DNA of 64,000 bases from Pyxicephalus adspersus (taxonomy: Eukaryota > Chordata > Amphibia > Anura > Pyxicephalidae): NCBI RefSeq assembly GCF_032062135.1, contig NC_092870.1, forward strand, positions 1-64,000, read 5' to 3'. The position numbers and the translations under genes are program-made. Shown piece by piece: positions 55,345 through 64,000 of the stretch. Within the stretch, counting starts at the first letter, position 1; each line of letters starts with the position of its first letter. Under the pieces are notes generated by a model, which saw only the letters and a list, made by a program, of their open reading frames with translations, did no database searches and was not told the DNA's origin.

Positions 55345-56609
55345 AAATGTCCCTTCTGTCCACATTTATAATATTCTCCCCTTTTACGTTTTCCCTAATA
55401 ATCCTTGATGAGGTGACGTGGTTTCCGTTGCTTCCCTTTTTGTGCATCATACATACGGTCTTCATCCTCACTTTCTATCACATACCCATCTACTTGCTGG
55501 ACCTTCTGATGTGGTTTTTGTTTTGTACACAAATACCGTTCTGCATGTCTGGCATGTTCAATTAGATCTGTCAATCTACAGGTTCTATTATTTATCATGT
55601 GCTTAGTGATAAATTTACTAATTTGGGGTAAGAATCCCTTGATAATTGCATTTTTTAGCTGTTGCTCGTACGGGGAATCCTGTGTCTGATCTGCTGGCAT
55701 GTCTATTCCTGAATTATTGTCAAACACTTGTGTCATTTTTACTATAAAATCATCAACACTTTCGTCAGGTTTTTGCATACACTGGTTATTGATTGTGCAG
55801 TCTGCCCTTCTCGTCCACCTGGCCTGTATACGGTCCATCAGTTCTCTTATCCTATCTCGTAAATCTCCACTGTCATGTCCCAAGACATCATTACCATTTA
55901 ACGCTGACCAATTACCCGCTACATGATGTCAGTCTGGTCCTAAAATCTGTCTGAACATTTGTTCTATTTCTCTCCCATTTAGGTGATAACTGATAACCAT
56001 CCCCTCAACCCCCTCTCTGAATTGTCCCATGTTAACCTTTGGGTGAGGAATTCCTTCTACTGCTTTTTTAATATCAAGAGTCCAGGGTCGGTATACTAGT
56101 ATTGTCTGATTTGCACCTTGTTGACCCCCTCTGGGATTGGGGATGGTTATCATAGGGTTCAAATCAACTGTCTCATTTCTGGGAGCATTTTCAATTCTCT
56201 GTTTAACCCTTTGTCTGGTTTCGGGCGGACCCATGCCATCATCATGATAGGGTGACGGGTTGCCCTCTACCGGCATTCCACTTACTGCCCCTTGGGCTTG
56301 GACAACAGGGGCTGTTGGGGGATTATTATTATTAGGTCGTTCACAGACCACATTATTGTCATCTTCCTCCTTATATTTTCTATTCTTGATTAAGAACCTG
56401 TCAATGTTCTGCTTTTTATGGGCTTCTTGTAACCAAATTCTGGCCACAGGAAGACCTAACTGTTTTTCTTTCTGTTTATTGCCTCCTGCATCTTTTTTAA
56501 TTAGCTCTACTAATTCCTTACATTGATCTGGTGTCAGATATCCGTCAAATTTATAATTAATTTTCCACATGTTTCTATATTTAGGATTTCTTTTATCCTT
56601 ACTTAACAT
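55345..56609 (-). pseudogene. gag: ERV-1 gag, 5-prime-deleted
   Basis: The first usable ATG is 56609, just 3 bases from the truncated LTR, so the true N-terminus is lost. A basic/acidic matrix-like part (to about 56200), a proline-rich linker (NNNPPTAPVV) and capsid (YRPWTLDIKKAVEGIPHPK) follow. A TGA at 55929 interrupts capsid; the frame continues to a TAG at 55395. A zinc-knuckle remnant YYKCGQKGHFARET lies near 55350 and lacks the first and last Cys of the C-C-H-C set. Apart from the stops, gag and pro form one frame, as in gammaretroviruses that use readthrough. Here the last stop precedes the knuckle, so it may be just a mutation. Confidence 0.85.
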
Positions 56610-56611
56610 TA

Positions 56612-57025
56612 CGTGGGAAACTCACAACAGACAAGGCAATAGAGGTTGGGACTGTCCCTTCCTCTGTCTAAAGGAGTCTCTGAAAACTTTAGCCAAAGTC
56701 TATATTCTATCTACTTCAGTTCCTTGCGTCACCGGTCATCCAATTCTGGGCTGGTCCCTTCTTTAATTTGCCTGGAGACAGACGAATTATTATTTTGCTT
56801 TTTACTGCCGCTGTACATTGCACTTTTAACTGGTTTTCTTGGGGGGGTTGTAGTTTCCATGGTCTCCTTATCTGCTGGCAGTTTCTTTGGTCTTCTTATC
56901 TGGTTTCACTTGACCAGGTGCAAGGCCAAGGCGGCTCCGGGAACCGAAGTAAAGAACACAAATAACTGAGTTAGTCATTTTAAAACAGAATAATATTGTT
57001 TGAGTTGATTTTATATACATTCACA
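56612..57025 (-). mobile_element. ERV-1 5-prime LTR, truncated
   Basis: Matches 49307-49748 from TGTGAATG to CCCACG, with a roughly 30-base internal deletion near the start. The R-U5 end with AATAAA, the primer-binding site and the leader are absent; internal gag sequence follows at once. A 43-codon minus-strand frame (METTTPPRKPVK...) in this LTR is broken in the other. Confidence 0.9.
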
Positions 57026-57072
57026 GTACCCTACGCGTTTCGCCATAGTGGGCTTCCTCAGGGGTAGTGATA
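57026..57072 (-). ncRNA. Hammerhead-ribozyme-like motif of the second PLE, split by ERV-1
   Basis: The minus strand reads TACCC, CTGAGGA (57055-57061), a hairpin (GCC/GGC), GAAAC-GC-GTA, GGGTAC. The GAAAC box is intact, TACCC can pair with GGGTA (stem I), and stem III would be two pairs around a GC loop. The provirus target GTAC overlaps the end of the 5-prime strand of stem I, and the complementary distal stem segment appears at about 49223-49240 beyond the provirus. Confidence 0.55.
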
Positions 57073-57619
57073 GGTCAATAAAAAGTTCTCTATGTATACA
57101 TACGGGGTTCAGGTGATCTAAATATACAAACATAAATGTAAGGGATTAATACACTACAATGTTAAACATTACAAAAATCATATGTTTCAACCAATTTCTT
57201 TCAAATAGTAGACTTATTAGAAAGTAACACCAATAGTATATTAATTTAGTGAAATAGATACACATAAATCTAACTTTTAGAAAAATATACCACATACATA
57301 CATAATATATAAGTAATGGATTCAAATCATGAAGTTACCAAATATACATAAAATAGGAATAATTGTACTTATCAAATTTACATAATTCAAAATATGGCTT
57401 AATCTTGGAAGGCAAGTGAAGTAAACCTCAGAATAGAGATGATCTGTTGAAAAGTTCAGAGGAAATAGGGTAGTGTAGTAGAACCTGTTATGCAAGCGGG
57501 TGTGGACCCACTGTGCCACTGACTGGGTATAATCTTTAAAAAAAAAAAAAAAGTGTATAATGTAATGTACAGTAGCTTATATAATATATATATATAATAC
57601 AATTATATATATATATTAT

Positions 57620-58118
57620 ATAAGGATTTCTTTGTATTGGACTCAATTAATTTTTTGTATTGAGTTCAATGCAAAGGAACTCAATACAAAATTTTGAATT
57701 TCCCGCCCCGCCTCCCTCCCGCGCCGACGCATGCAGTGACGTCACCGGGAAACCTCGGTGATTGTCACTGCACTCGCCGGATGAAGACCGAAGAGAGAAG
57801 ACGTGTCCGGAGGAGCGGAGGGAGAAGGTGAGTATTTTTTTTTTGCGATCGACGCTGGACAGAACGGAGGGAGAAGAAGCCAGCCGGCTTTTTCTTCTAA
57901 ACTGGCCGGCTGGCTTCTTCTTCCCGGAGAGGACACCCGACGCTGGAGGACGACGCTGGAACACGACGGATGGACAATCGCAGCGGGACCAGGTAAGTGA
58001 TCCAAAATCCCAAACTTTTCTCACTGTATTTTCATACAGTGAGAAAAGTTCGGGGTTATCGAAAATAGTAACTTTTTTTAGCCCGTACCAAGGCCGGGCT
58101 TATCGCACAGGTGGTTAA
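57620..58118. mobile_element. TTAA-type MITE with palindromic modules
   Basis: Ends GCACAGGTGG, TTAA (58115-58118). It carries the hairpin AACTTTTCTCACTGTAT (58012-58050) shared with 16568-16900, a CAGCCGGCT-type palindrome (57880-57915) and the TTGTATTGG/GAATTTCCCGCCCCGCC module shared with 29650-30249. It thus links the other family members. The left end is uncertain. It lies in the 3-prime region of the second PLE. Confidence 0.6.
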
Positions 58119-58979
58119 TGAAGTCAGAGGTGCCCATAAATGCAATGTACCTGGATTTTATAGAGAAATCTCCTCCTGTTGGTGCTGGATAGGATTGTTT
58201 GCTCGTTTAAGATACAGCCTTGATAGTGTTTCCTAAGGCGTCCTCCTCAATAGCAAGACGGCGTCCTAGGGACCTCCCATACTCCACGTGCACGTAGGCA
58301 ACGTAGGGATGCCTGTGGGGGTTGGCCTGGTGACACCGGGATGAGTGGCAGCTCGTATAGCACCGCCCACTCAAACCTCATCACTTGTTAGAAGAGGGCG
58401 GGTCTCCTGTCACTTGTCCCAGTGCTAGAGACTGCAGGCAGGCATCTCCAGCCCAGCATCCCCATCTAAGAAAACGCGGATATACGGAGAAAGGGCAAAG
58501 CCATCCCCAGTAAGGGGTAGGCTTGCCTGAGTTGCACCCTAGATTTCCAGGGTGCCCCCGTCCCCGTAAGTCGGGTGAGAGGAGGGGTGCCCTCTATTTG
58601 TTTTGAATGGAAGAGTTAATACAGAGATTTAGAGATGAATGTAGGAGCAGACATGATAACTAGGATAGACAGTATCTCATATAGGATCAAGTGAATCATG
58701 GTTAGAAATGACAGAAAAAAGACAAAACTGTTTTTTGCAGTTAAATATACATTCTAGATTATAAATACATTTTGGTAAAGAATTGCTAGAAACATAGTTT
58801 GTAAAATATTACAGTACATATATATGGTGTCCCAGTATCCACTATAGTAGCTGAACCTACTTGTGTTAATTTGAGTTTAGATTAATATTGATTACTGATT
58901 AATACTATAAAAAAAGGTTTAAAGCTAAATACATCGTTTAAACCAGGATAATGGTTGGCTTTTAATAAAAAAAATCCAC
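58119..58979. other. Non-coding 3-prime region of the second PLE
   Basis: A GC-rich block (58230-58600) with short direct phrases is followed by AT-rich sequence. No ORF. It lies between the endonuclease remnant and the terminal hammerhead-like motif on the same strand. Confidence 0.45.
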
Positions 58980-59360
58980 TTTGTTTCTGCTTGTAATCAT
59001 TTTTTGTCGAAGTCTCCCCCTCTAGGATTCGGGGTTACTTTTTCTAACGCTGCAAATGAAATACTATGTAGGTCAAAGTTATGCATTGTTCTTACGTGGT
59101 AGCTAATTGGAGTGACCATTTTACCATTTATGATTGTGTATATGCTCATAGTTCGTTTTCTCAAGGGTCTTTTTGTTTTACCCACGTAAAATCTTTTACA
59201 TGAGCACTAATAATTTGATTTTAATGCCTATTGATTGGCAATTAACATGGTGATTGATCTTATGTGTAGTACCATTTGGTAGAGAAAGTGCTAGATTTTC
59301 ATGGATCCATTCACACTGGCTACAGTGGCCACATTTAAATGTGCCCAAAGGTTTAGATTG
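58980..59360 (-). pseudogene. GIY-YIG endonuclease of the second PLE
   Basis: Reads FKCGHCSQCEWIHENL (Cys-rich linker typical of PLEs), then FYVGKTKRPLRKRT-like sequence with the start of the frame at 59185, TPISYHVRTMHNFDLHS, FAALEKVTPNPRGGDFDKK. The latter is the conserved C-terminal part of PLE GIY-YIG domains, which nick the target DNA. Stops separate linker and nuclease. Better conserved than the copy at 17050-17310. Confidence 0.8.
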
Positions 59361-59593
59361 ATCTAGTTTTCATGAATATGGGTTGTAGTGGCTTTGGACT
59401 AAAGAATCTCTCAGAGAGTGTGATTTGCGATATGTGATGCATGGTTTGTCTCCTACTATAGTGGAGATATTGGGATCTGCCGTAAGAATTAGCCAATGTT
59501 TTCTCATGATTAAGTGTATATTGTGATGATGTTCGTTGAACCGGGTAATAATGGGTAATCTAGGTGTTTGTTGAGTATTGGATGAATTGAATA

Positions 59594-60790
59594 TTAGGTC
59601 ATTTCTATTGAGATGTTGAACTTTCTGGTAAGTACGTTTAAGGAGTTTTTACTATATCCCCTTGCCATATGTCTTTCAGTAAGTGCATTAGCTTCTGTCT
59701 TGAAATCTGAGGTTGATGTACAGTTTCTGCGAAGTCTCAGCATCTGACTGTATGGGATGCTTTTTATTAGTGATTTCGGGTGAGCACTTTGAGAATAAAG
59801 GATTGTATTTCCTGCTGTCTCTTTTCTATATAGAGATGTTGTAATGTGCAGGTCGTTAGATATGTTGACATATATGTCAAAAAAGGGAATTTGGTGAGAT
59901 TGTATATTGTAGGTGAATTTGAGATTAAGGTCATTATCATGAAGTGATTCAAGCATGTTTTTGAGAAGTTCAGGGGGACCTGTCCAAATAATTAGGATAT
60001 AGTCGATAAAATGACGCCATAAGTATATGTATTTGTGATAACAATGGAATTCAGGTTTAGAAAATAATTGTTTCTCCCATTGTCCTAAATATAGATTTGC
60101 GTATGATGGGGCACATTTGGTCCCCATAGCAACTCCTTGCGATTGTATATAGTACTGATTGTTGAATGTACATATATTACGTGTTAGAATATATTTGAGA
60201 AGTTTGACGATAAAAGTATTGTAGGAATGTAGAGTTAAATTGTTTGTTTTCTAAAATAGATGAAATCATTTCTATTCCCTTTGAGTGGGGAATACTGCTG
60301 TAAAGAGCTTCAACGTCCACTGTGACTAGGGATGTGTTGGGGGGGGGGGACTGTTTTGTAATATTTGGAGCAATTGAATTGTGTCCCTTAGATATGATGG
60401 TAATTGGGTCACAAGGGGTCTTAAGTAGGTCTCAACTAATTTGCTGGCTCTTCATGAAATGGAGTCTATGCCCACTATAATTGGGCGACCTGGTGGGTTG
60501 ATTAGATTTTTGTGGATTTTGGGAAGACTGTAAAATGTGGGTATTACCGAATATTTAATCCATAAAAAGTCTTTTGTTTTAGTATCTATTGTTCCAGATG
60601 TGTGAGCCTCTCTAATAAGCGAATAGTATTCTTCATAGTAATTCTTAGCTTCTGCTAGGTTGATGATACTATACCAATCTCTGTTCCGAAGTATGTTAAG
60701 ACACATTTGGACGTAGTTTTGATTATCCATAATAACAATGTTTCCGCCTTTGTCAGCTGGTTTAATTGTAATTGATTTATTATTTTGCAA
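59594..60790 (-). pseudogene. Reverse transcriptase of the second PLE
   Basis: The first piece (60790-60452) reads ITIKPADKGGNIVIMDNQNY and TFYSLPKIHKNLINPPGRPI, typical of Penelope-like RTs, which are related to telomerase. After damage at 60130-60450 the second piece (60127-59594) has MGTKCAPSYANLYLGQWEK, the active-site box FIDYILIIWTG, PFFDIYVNI, SLYRKETAGNTIL and IPYSQMLRLRRNC. The catalytic Y-x-D-D is changed to F-I-D-Y, so polymerase activity should be lost. Confidence 0.85.
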
Positions 60791-60825
60791 AATTTCTCAG
60801 GGCTTGCTGTTGTAAAGTAGAAAAG

Positions 60826-61101
60826 TTAAGGGATGGTTGAGTGGTCCTTTGATCTAGAACTAGAATATTTTTTGTGACTATGTTTACAAAAGTCTGTACA
60901 TGCGTGTTTGTATGTAAAAGAGGGAAAAAACTTTGATTTATTCAGTTTTGTAGGTATGGTGGTTGTATTGGAGAGTGTGTTACAAATCAGTGTTGATTCT
61001 GTTTCATAGGTCATGGGATTGCTTTCTGTGTAGAGTTCTTGTAAAGCTTTAAGAGTTCGAAAGTCTTCAATGCTAGAGTCCTTAAAGTGAAAGGTTTCCA
61101 A
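60826..61101 (-). pseudogene. N-terminal extension of the second PLE ORF
   Basis: A 91-codon frame directly upstream of the RT on the same strand, Ser/Thr/Lys-rich (LKALQELYTESNPMTYETES). Only its position supports the assignment. The next in-frame sequence runs into the KPADKGG segment after a short frameshift. Confidence 0.5.
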
Positions 61102-61855
61102 GGAACTATTTGGTTTTATTCAGGTATCATACATTAGCTTAAGTGTAAGGTTTCATTCACTTACTATGTTGTTGCGAAGTTATTCGTTCAAAACAAAATG
61201 TAAAGAGCTGGTGTCACCAAAGGAGTCAGCTTTATGTACCTTATATATCAATAATGGTAATATGTTAGTGACCAGGGTTTTAGGAGAGATGGATGATGGT
61301 ATAGAGTGAAGAAATAGATAAGGCCAATGGATGAGACTGGGTATATTACTTACTTTTAATTATTTTTAATGAAGGGATTTTAATGAAGATGATTTAGATT
61401 TAACCGGGTATTTCCATCTGGAGCCTTTGGGGTAAGAAAATGGGTAAAATGAATTTCTAATATGTAGGAGAAATATAAGTGAAAACGTAGAATATAGTCA
61501 ATTTGAGATGGAGTTGAGAAGAGGTCTTATCCTAATGCAGGATTGTATTTAGTAAAAATTTAGTAGATGTCCTCTATTGGGGGAGAGGCATCTCAGTAGT
61601 TTTGTCCTTGTGTGGGAATATATGAAGAGAGATACCTAGAGTAATGATAATAGGGGTCAGTATATTGGCAAATTGTGACCAGGTCTAAGAAAACAGAGAT
61701 GGTGGAATGTATTAGAGGTTTACCTTGCATTCCAAATTAGAAAAGCTGAAATGGAGAGAGGCTGTTTGGAAGGAAAAGTCAGCCAAATAAAGATGTTTGG
61801 GGCGGGGTTGTACGGAGCCCGGATTTAGTATGGGCTCCGTACAGAGCCTGTACAT
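61102..61855. other. Non-coding stretch upstream of the second PLE ORF
   Basis: AT-rich with no recognisable gene. It is probably PLE 5-prime sequence, at least in part. I found no second hammerhead-like motif here. Confidence 0.35.
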
Positions 61856-62100
61856 CAGGGGTGTCAAACTCAAATACACAGTGGGCCAAAATTAAAAACT
61901 TGGACAAGGTTGCAGGCCAAACTTGAAACTGAAATAGCACCGCTACTACAATTCCCTTCTTCTATAAAACAGACCGATGCGGGGCCACAAATAGTCAGAG
62001 AGCCTGCTGGTCTATAGACGCGTGATGCCGGGAATTGTAGTTGCCAGCTGCAATTCATGTTTAGGATTCCATTGGGGGCCAAAAAAAAGGACGTTGCGGG
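61856..62100. mobile_element. hAT-type element fragment
   Basis: CAGGGGTGTCAAACTCAAA is the end of a well-known vertebrate hAT family, followed by the usual 'gtgggccaaaatt' and 'gcaggccaaacttgaaa' text and GCCGGGAATTGTAGTT. The opposite end is missing. Confidence 0.65.
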
Positions 62101-62560
62101 CGTGGCTCGTGCGAGTCCCACACAGGCTGAGCCCCCTGGGTGAGGTATGGGATTCCCTCTTACTGATAGAGGAAAGACTGGTCTATGGGTACGACTGTGG
62201 GTGCACAAGCCCACCCAAGCCACGACCCTAGAGAGATGTGTGGAATTCCCTCTGCTATTGGAGAAAGATTAGTCTCGCCGGCATCACTAGCATCTAGATA
62301 GTGCTGGCTGGGCGATTAGGGCTATTGCCATATGGGGGATAATAGCAGGCGGATCCAGGGGGATGTAGGAGCAACACTTCCCGGATAGCCTGAGCGCCTA
62401 CTTATCAGTGGCACTTGGTCCCCATTTGGCTATTCAAATGAGAGTTTAGTGATGGTTAGCGTGGTTATGTAATGTAATGTTGTAAGAAAATTTTCCTTTT
62501 TCCCTTATCCCTTTTCTTGAATGTCAGTATCTCTACTAAGTCTCTATTAGCTTAATAATC
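62101..62560. other. Unassigned stretch
   Basis: A diverged pair of 'ggattccctcttactgatagaggaaagact' and 'ggaattccctctgctattggagaaagatt' phrases (62150 and 62231) suggests a local duplication. No gene. Confidence 0.35.
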
Positions 62561-62790
62561 ACACAGATCTTAAGTAACAAAATATTTATTAACAAAGAAC
62601 ACAGAATTAATCAACAATTATTGTTTACACACAGGCCAGGATATTCCTGCTCACAGAGGTGTTATCTCAACCTCCCACTGTTCCCAGAGGCTTTTCAGAG
62701 TCAACCCCCAACAGGTTCCACCAACAGCCAGTTTGCATATGAGTGCTAATTTCATGCCACCCATGTTGCGCATTCCAACAAATGTAATTT

Positions 62791-62962
62791 ACCTCTTCAA
62801 CACCTCCACCTTGGCTCCTAGCCGCCCAGCACCGCCTCAGGAGCCATAATCATCCGTTCACCATAAAGGGGGAGACCCCACCAAGAGGACCCCCCCCTGC
62901 CAAAATCCACCACTTTTCCAATGCATTGCATCTTTGCCTTCCAAGACCCCAACCGCTAAAAC
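62791..62962. repeat. Direct repeat, left copy
   Basis: Shares 'ccaccttggc(t/c)cctagccgcc' and 'aaaatccaccacttttccaatgca' with 63706-63880, about 915 bases away, with roughly ten differences. Confidence 0.85.
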
Positions 62963-63705
62963 GAACCAAACTTTCAAATTATAACCATAACAGAAGGGGT
63001 CAGTGGGAAACTTTTCTTCCAAAAGAGGGCCTCTCACTTCCGTCCTGCCCCTTTTAATTTGTCCTATTCCTAATCCCCTCCTACCCCACACTCTATACTA
63101 GCCCAGCCCCCTCTAGTATCACTACATTCTATTAACCCCTTAACACCCCTGGGCTAGGCCTACACCCTGTCATGTAGGCCCTGCGCCTGATTTCTTATGG
63201 CTACGGGTCTCTCTTGACCAGGGTAGCTCGGACCTTCTAGCCCATCCTTTGCCGCCACCACCATCATCATAACCTCCGCCTCCCCCAGACCCCTCACCTG
63301 CTTACCAACCACTCCCCCACCAATAAATACCCAAACACAAATCTTGGATTTAACTTGGCTGGCAAGCAGCCGTTTATTTAAACACCATTAAATAACTTAA
63401 CCATTCAAATAATTAACAAACAAATATTCATTAATAAATAAATGACAAATAAATAAACATTTTTTTACACTTTGATAAGCATACATTAACAAGCCATAAC
63501 ACTCCGTTATTAATATTATAATTATTAAACCAGGATTATAAAACACCAACATATTCTATTGAATATAGCCTAATTAACCAACAACCTAATTCCCCTTTTA
63601 ATAATACATAACCATTACAACAATGTTATCAAACTCCCGATTATACACCCAAACAACCAGGCTGCAGGTCTCAGAAGGCAAAATCCCACCCAACAAGAAT
63701 TGAAC

Positions 63706-63880
63706 CCTTCCAACATCTCCACCTTGGCCCCTAGCCGCCCAGCACCGCCTCAGGAGCCATATTCATCCGCTCACCAAAAAAGGGGAGACCCCACCAGGAG
63801 GATCCCCCCCTGCCAAAATCCACCACTTTTCCAATGCACTGGATCCTTGCCTTCAAAGACCCCAAGCGCCAGAGCGCTCA
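63706..63880. repeat. Direct repeat, right copy
   Basis: Counterpart of 62791-62962. Both copies keep a minus-strand open phrase HWKSGGFWQGG, but there is no further sign of coding function. Confidence 0.85.
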
Positions 63881-64000
63881 GGTGTGAAACCTCGCATCTG
63901 AGCGCTACCTCCACACTCACCGAGCTTGTTAAATTCCAGCTTGCCTGTTAGTCTTCCTCCATTCCTGGCCGCAGAGATGGCCTCTGTGCCGTATTCCATA

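Larger units (their letters stand above)
49245..57025 (-). mobile_element. ERV-1: inactive gamma/epsilon-like provirus, TSD GTAC
   Basis: Order on the minus strand: truncated 5-prime LTR, gag, pro, RT, RNase H, integrase, env, polypurine tract, full 3-prime LTR. GTAC is at 49241-49244 and 57026-57029. The LTR starts TGTGAATG and ends CATTGACA. Gag and pro share one frame. The LTRs differ at only a modest number of sites by eye, so insertion is not very old, but a deletion removes the end of the 5-prime LTR, primer-binding site, leader and start of gag, and every ORF has breaks. It lies inside a Penelope-like element. Confidence 0.9.
62561..64000 (-). mobile_element. 3-prime part of a second DIRS-like element
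   Basis: The block at 63250-63480 (C-rich terminus, 'cccaaacaca', 'gccgtttatt', long AT-rich 'attaaataac') resembles the 3-prime end of the DIRS element at 1480-1640, on the same strand. A direct repeat of about 170 bp (62791-62962 and 63706-63880) brackets it. Coding sequence would lie beyond 64000, so identification rests on the non-coding match. Confidence 0.45.

Noticed and set aside
55380..55400. Programmed gag-pol readthrough stop
   Set aside because: A TAG followed by GG in a shared gag-pro frame is suggestive, but it lies before the zinc knuckle rather than after it, so it is more likely a disabling mutation.
57540..57605. Promoter-like TATA runs
   Set aside because: Simple A and AT runs without any downstream ORF.

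Overview
The window is repeat-rich, AT-rich vertebrate DNA, most likely from an amphibian (probably a frog). The inference rests on repeat content: a DIRS-type tyrosine-recombinase retrotransposon with an SGNH-hydrolase ORF, Penelope-like elements (PLEs) with GIY-YIG endonuclease remnants, Tx1/L1-like ORF2 tails, chromodomain Ty3/gypsy fragments, a tRNA-headed V-type SINE, several hAT, TA-flanked and TTAA-flanked miniature elements, and degenerate gamma/epsilon-like endogenous retroviruses (ERVs). I see no bacterial genes, rRNA, functional tRNA or CRISPR array. No ordinary host gene is recognisable. The best candidate for a real spliced gene is a SANT/Myb-like gene on the minus strand.

Layout. 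0-6.2 kb: a decayed copy of an unclassified repeated protein-coding family (plus strand), interrupted by a 212-bp MITE and then by a 4.7-kb DIRS element on the minus strand. A second copy at 25-26.8 kb acts as an empty-site reference and fixes both junctions. 6.2-14 kb: hAT and TA-flanked MITEs, LTR pieces, an L1/Tx1 ORF2 tail, a gag-like ORF split by a solo LTR with a 5-bp target-site duplication (TSD), and an L1 tail with a 14-bp TSD. 14.2-19.2 kb: five phase-compatible exons of the SANT-like gene (predicted 177 aa), whose largest intron holds a 3.1-kb PLE flanked by a 14-bp TSD and carrying two hammerhead-ribozyme-like motifs. 18-25 kb: SINE, simple repeats, LTR-like sequence, hAT MITE. 25-31.4 kb: copies of the unclassified family and TTAA-flanked palindromic MITEs. 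31.4-34.9 kb: two broken chromodomain gypsy copies with nested MITE and LINE insertions. 34.9-37.1 kb: a TA-flanked element holding two unrelated minisatellites. 37-45.2 kb: remnants of two further retroviral pol lineages, a solo LTR with a 518-base assembly gap, and an L1/Tx1 tail. 46-48.8 kb: a hAT element with an 8-bp TSD and other repeats. 49.2-57.0 kb: a near-complete but inactive provirus on the minus strand (LTR-gag-pro-pol-env-LTR, TSD GTAC). It is inserted inside the hammerhead-like region of a second PLE, whose RT and endonuclease remnants lie at 59-61.1 kb. 61.8-64 kb: a hAT fragment and the 3-prime part of another DIRS-like element running off the edge.

Nearly everything coding is broken by stops, frameshifts or deletions. 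The parts do not form a pathway; the window records serial nested insertions whose order can largely be read from the junctions.
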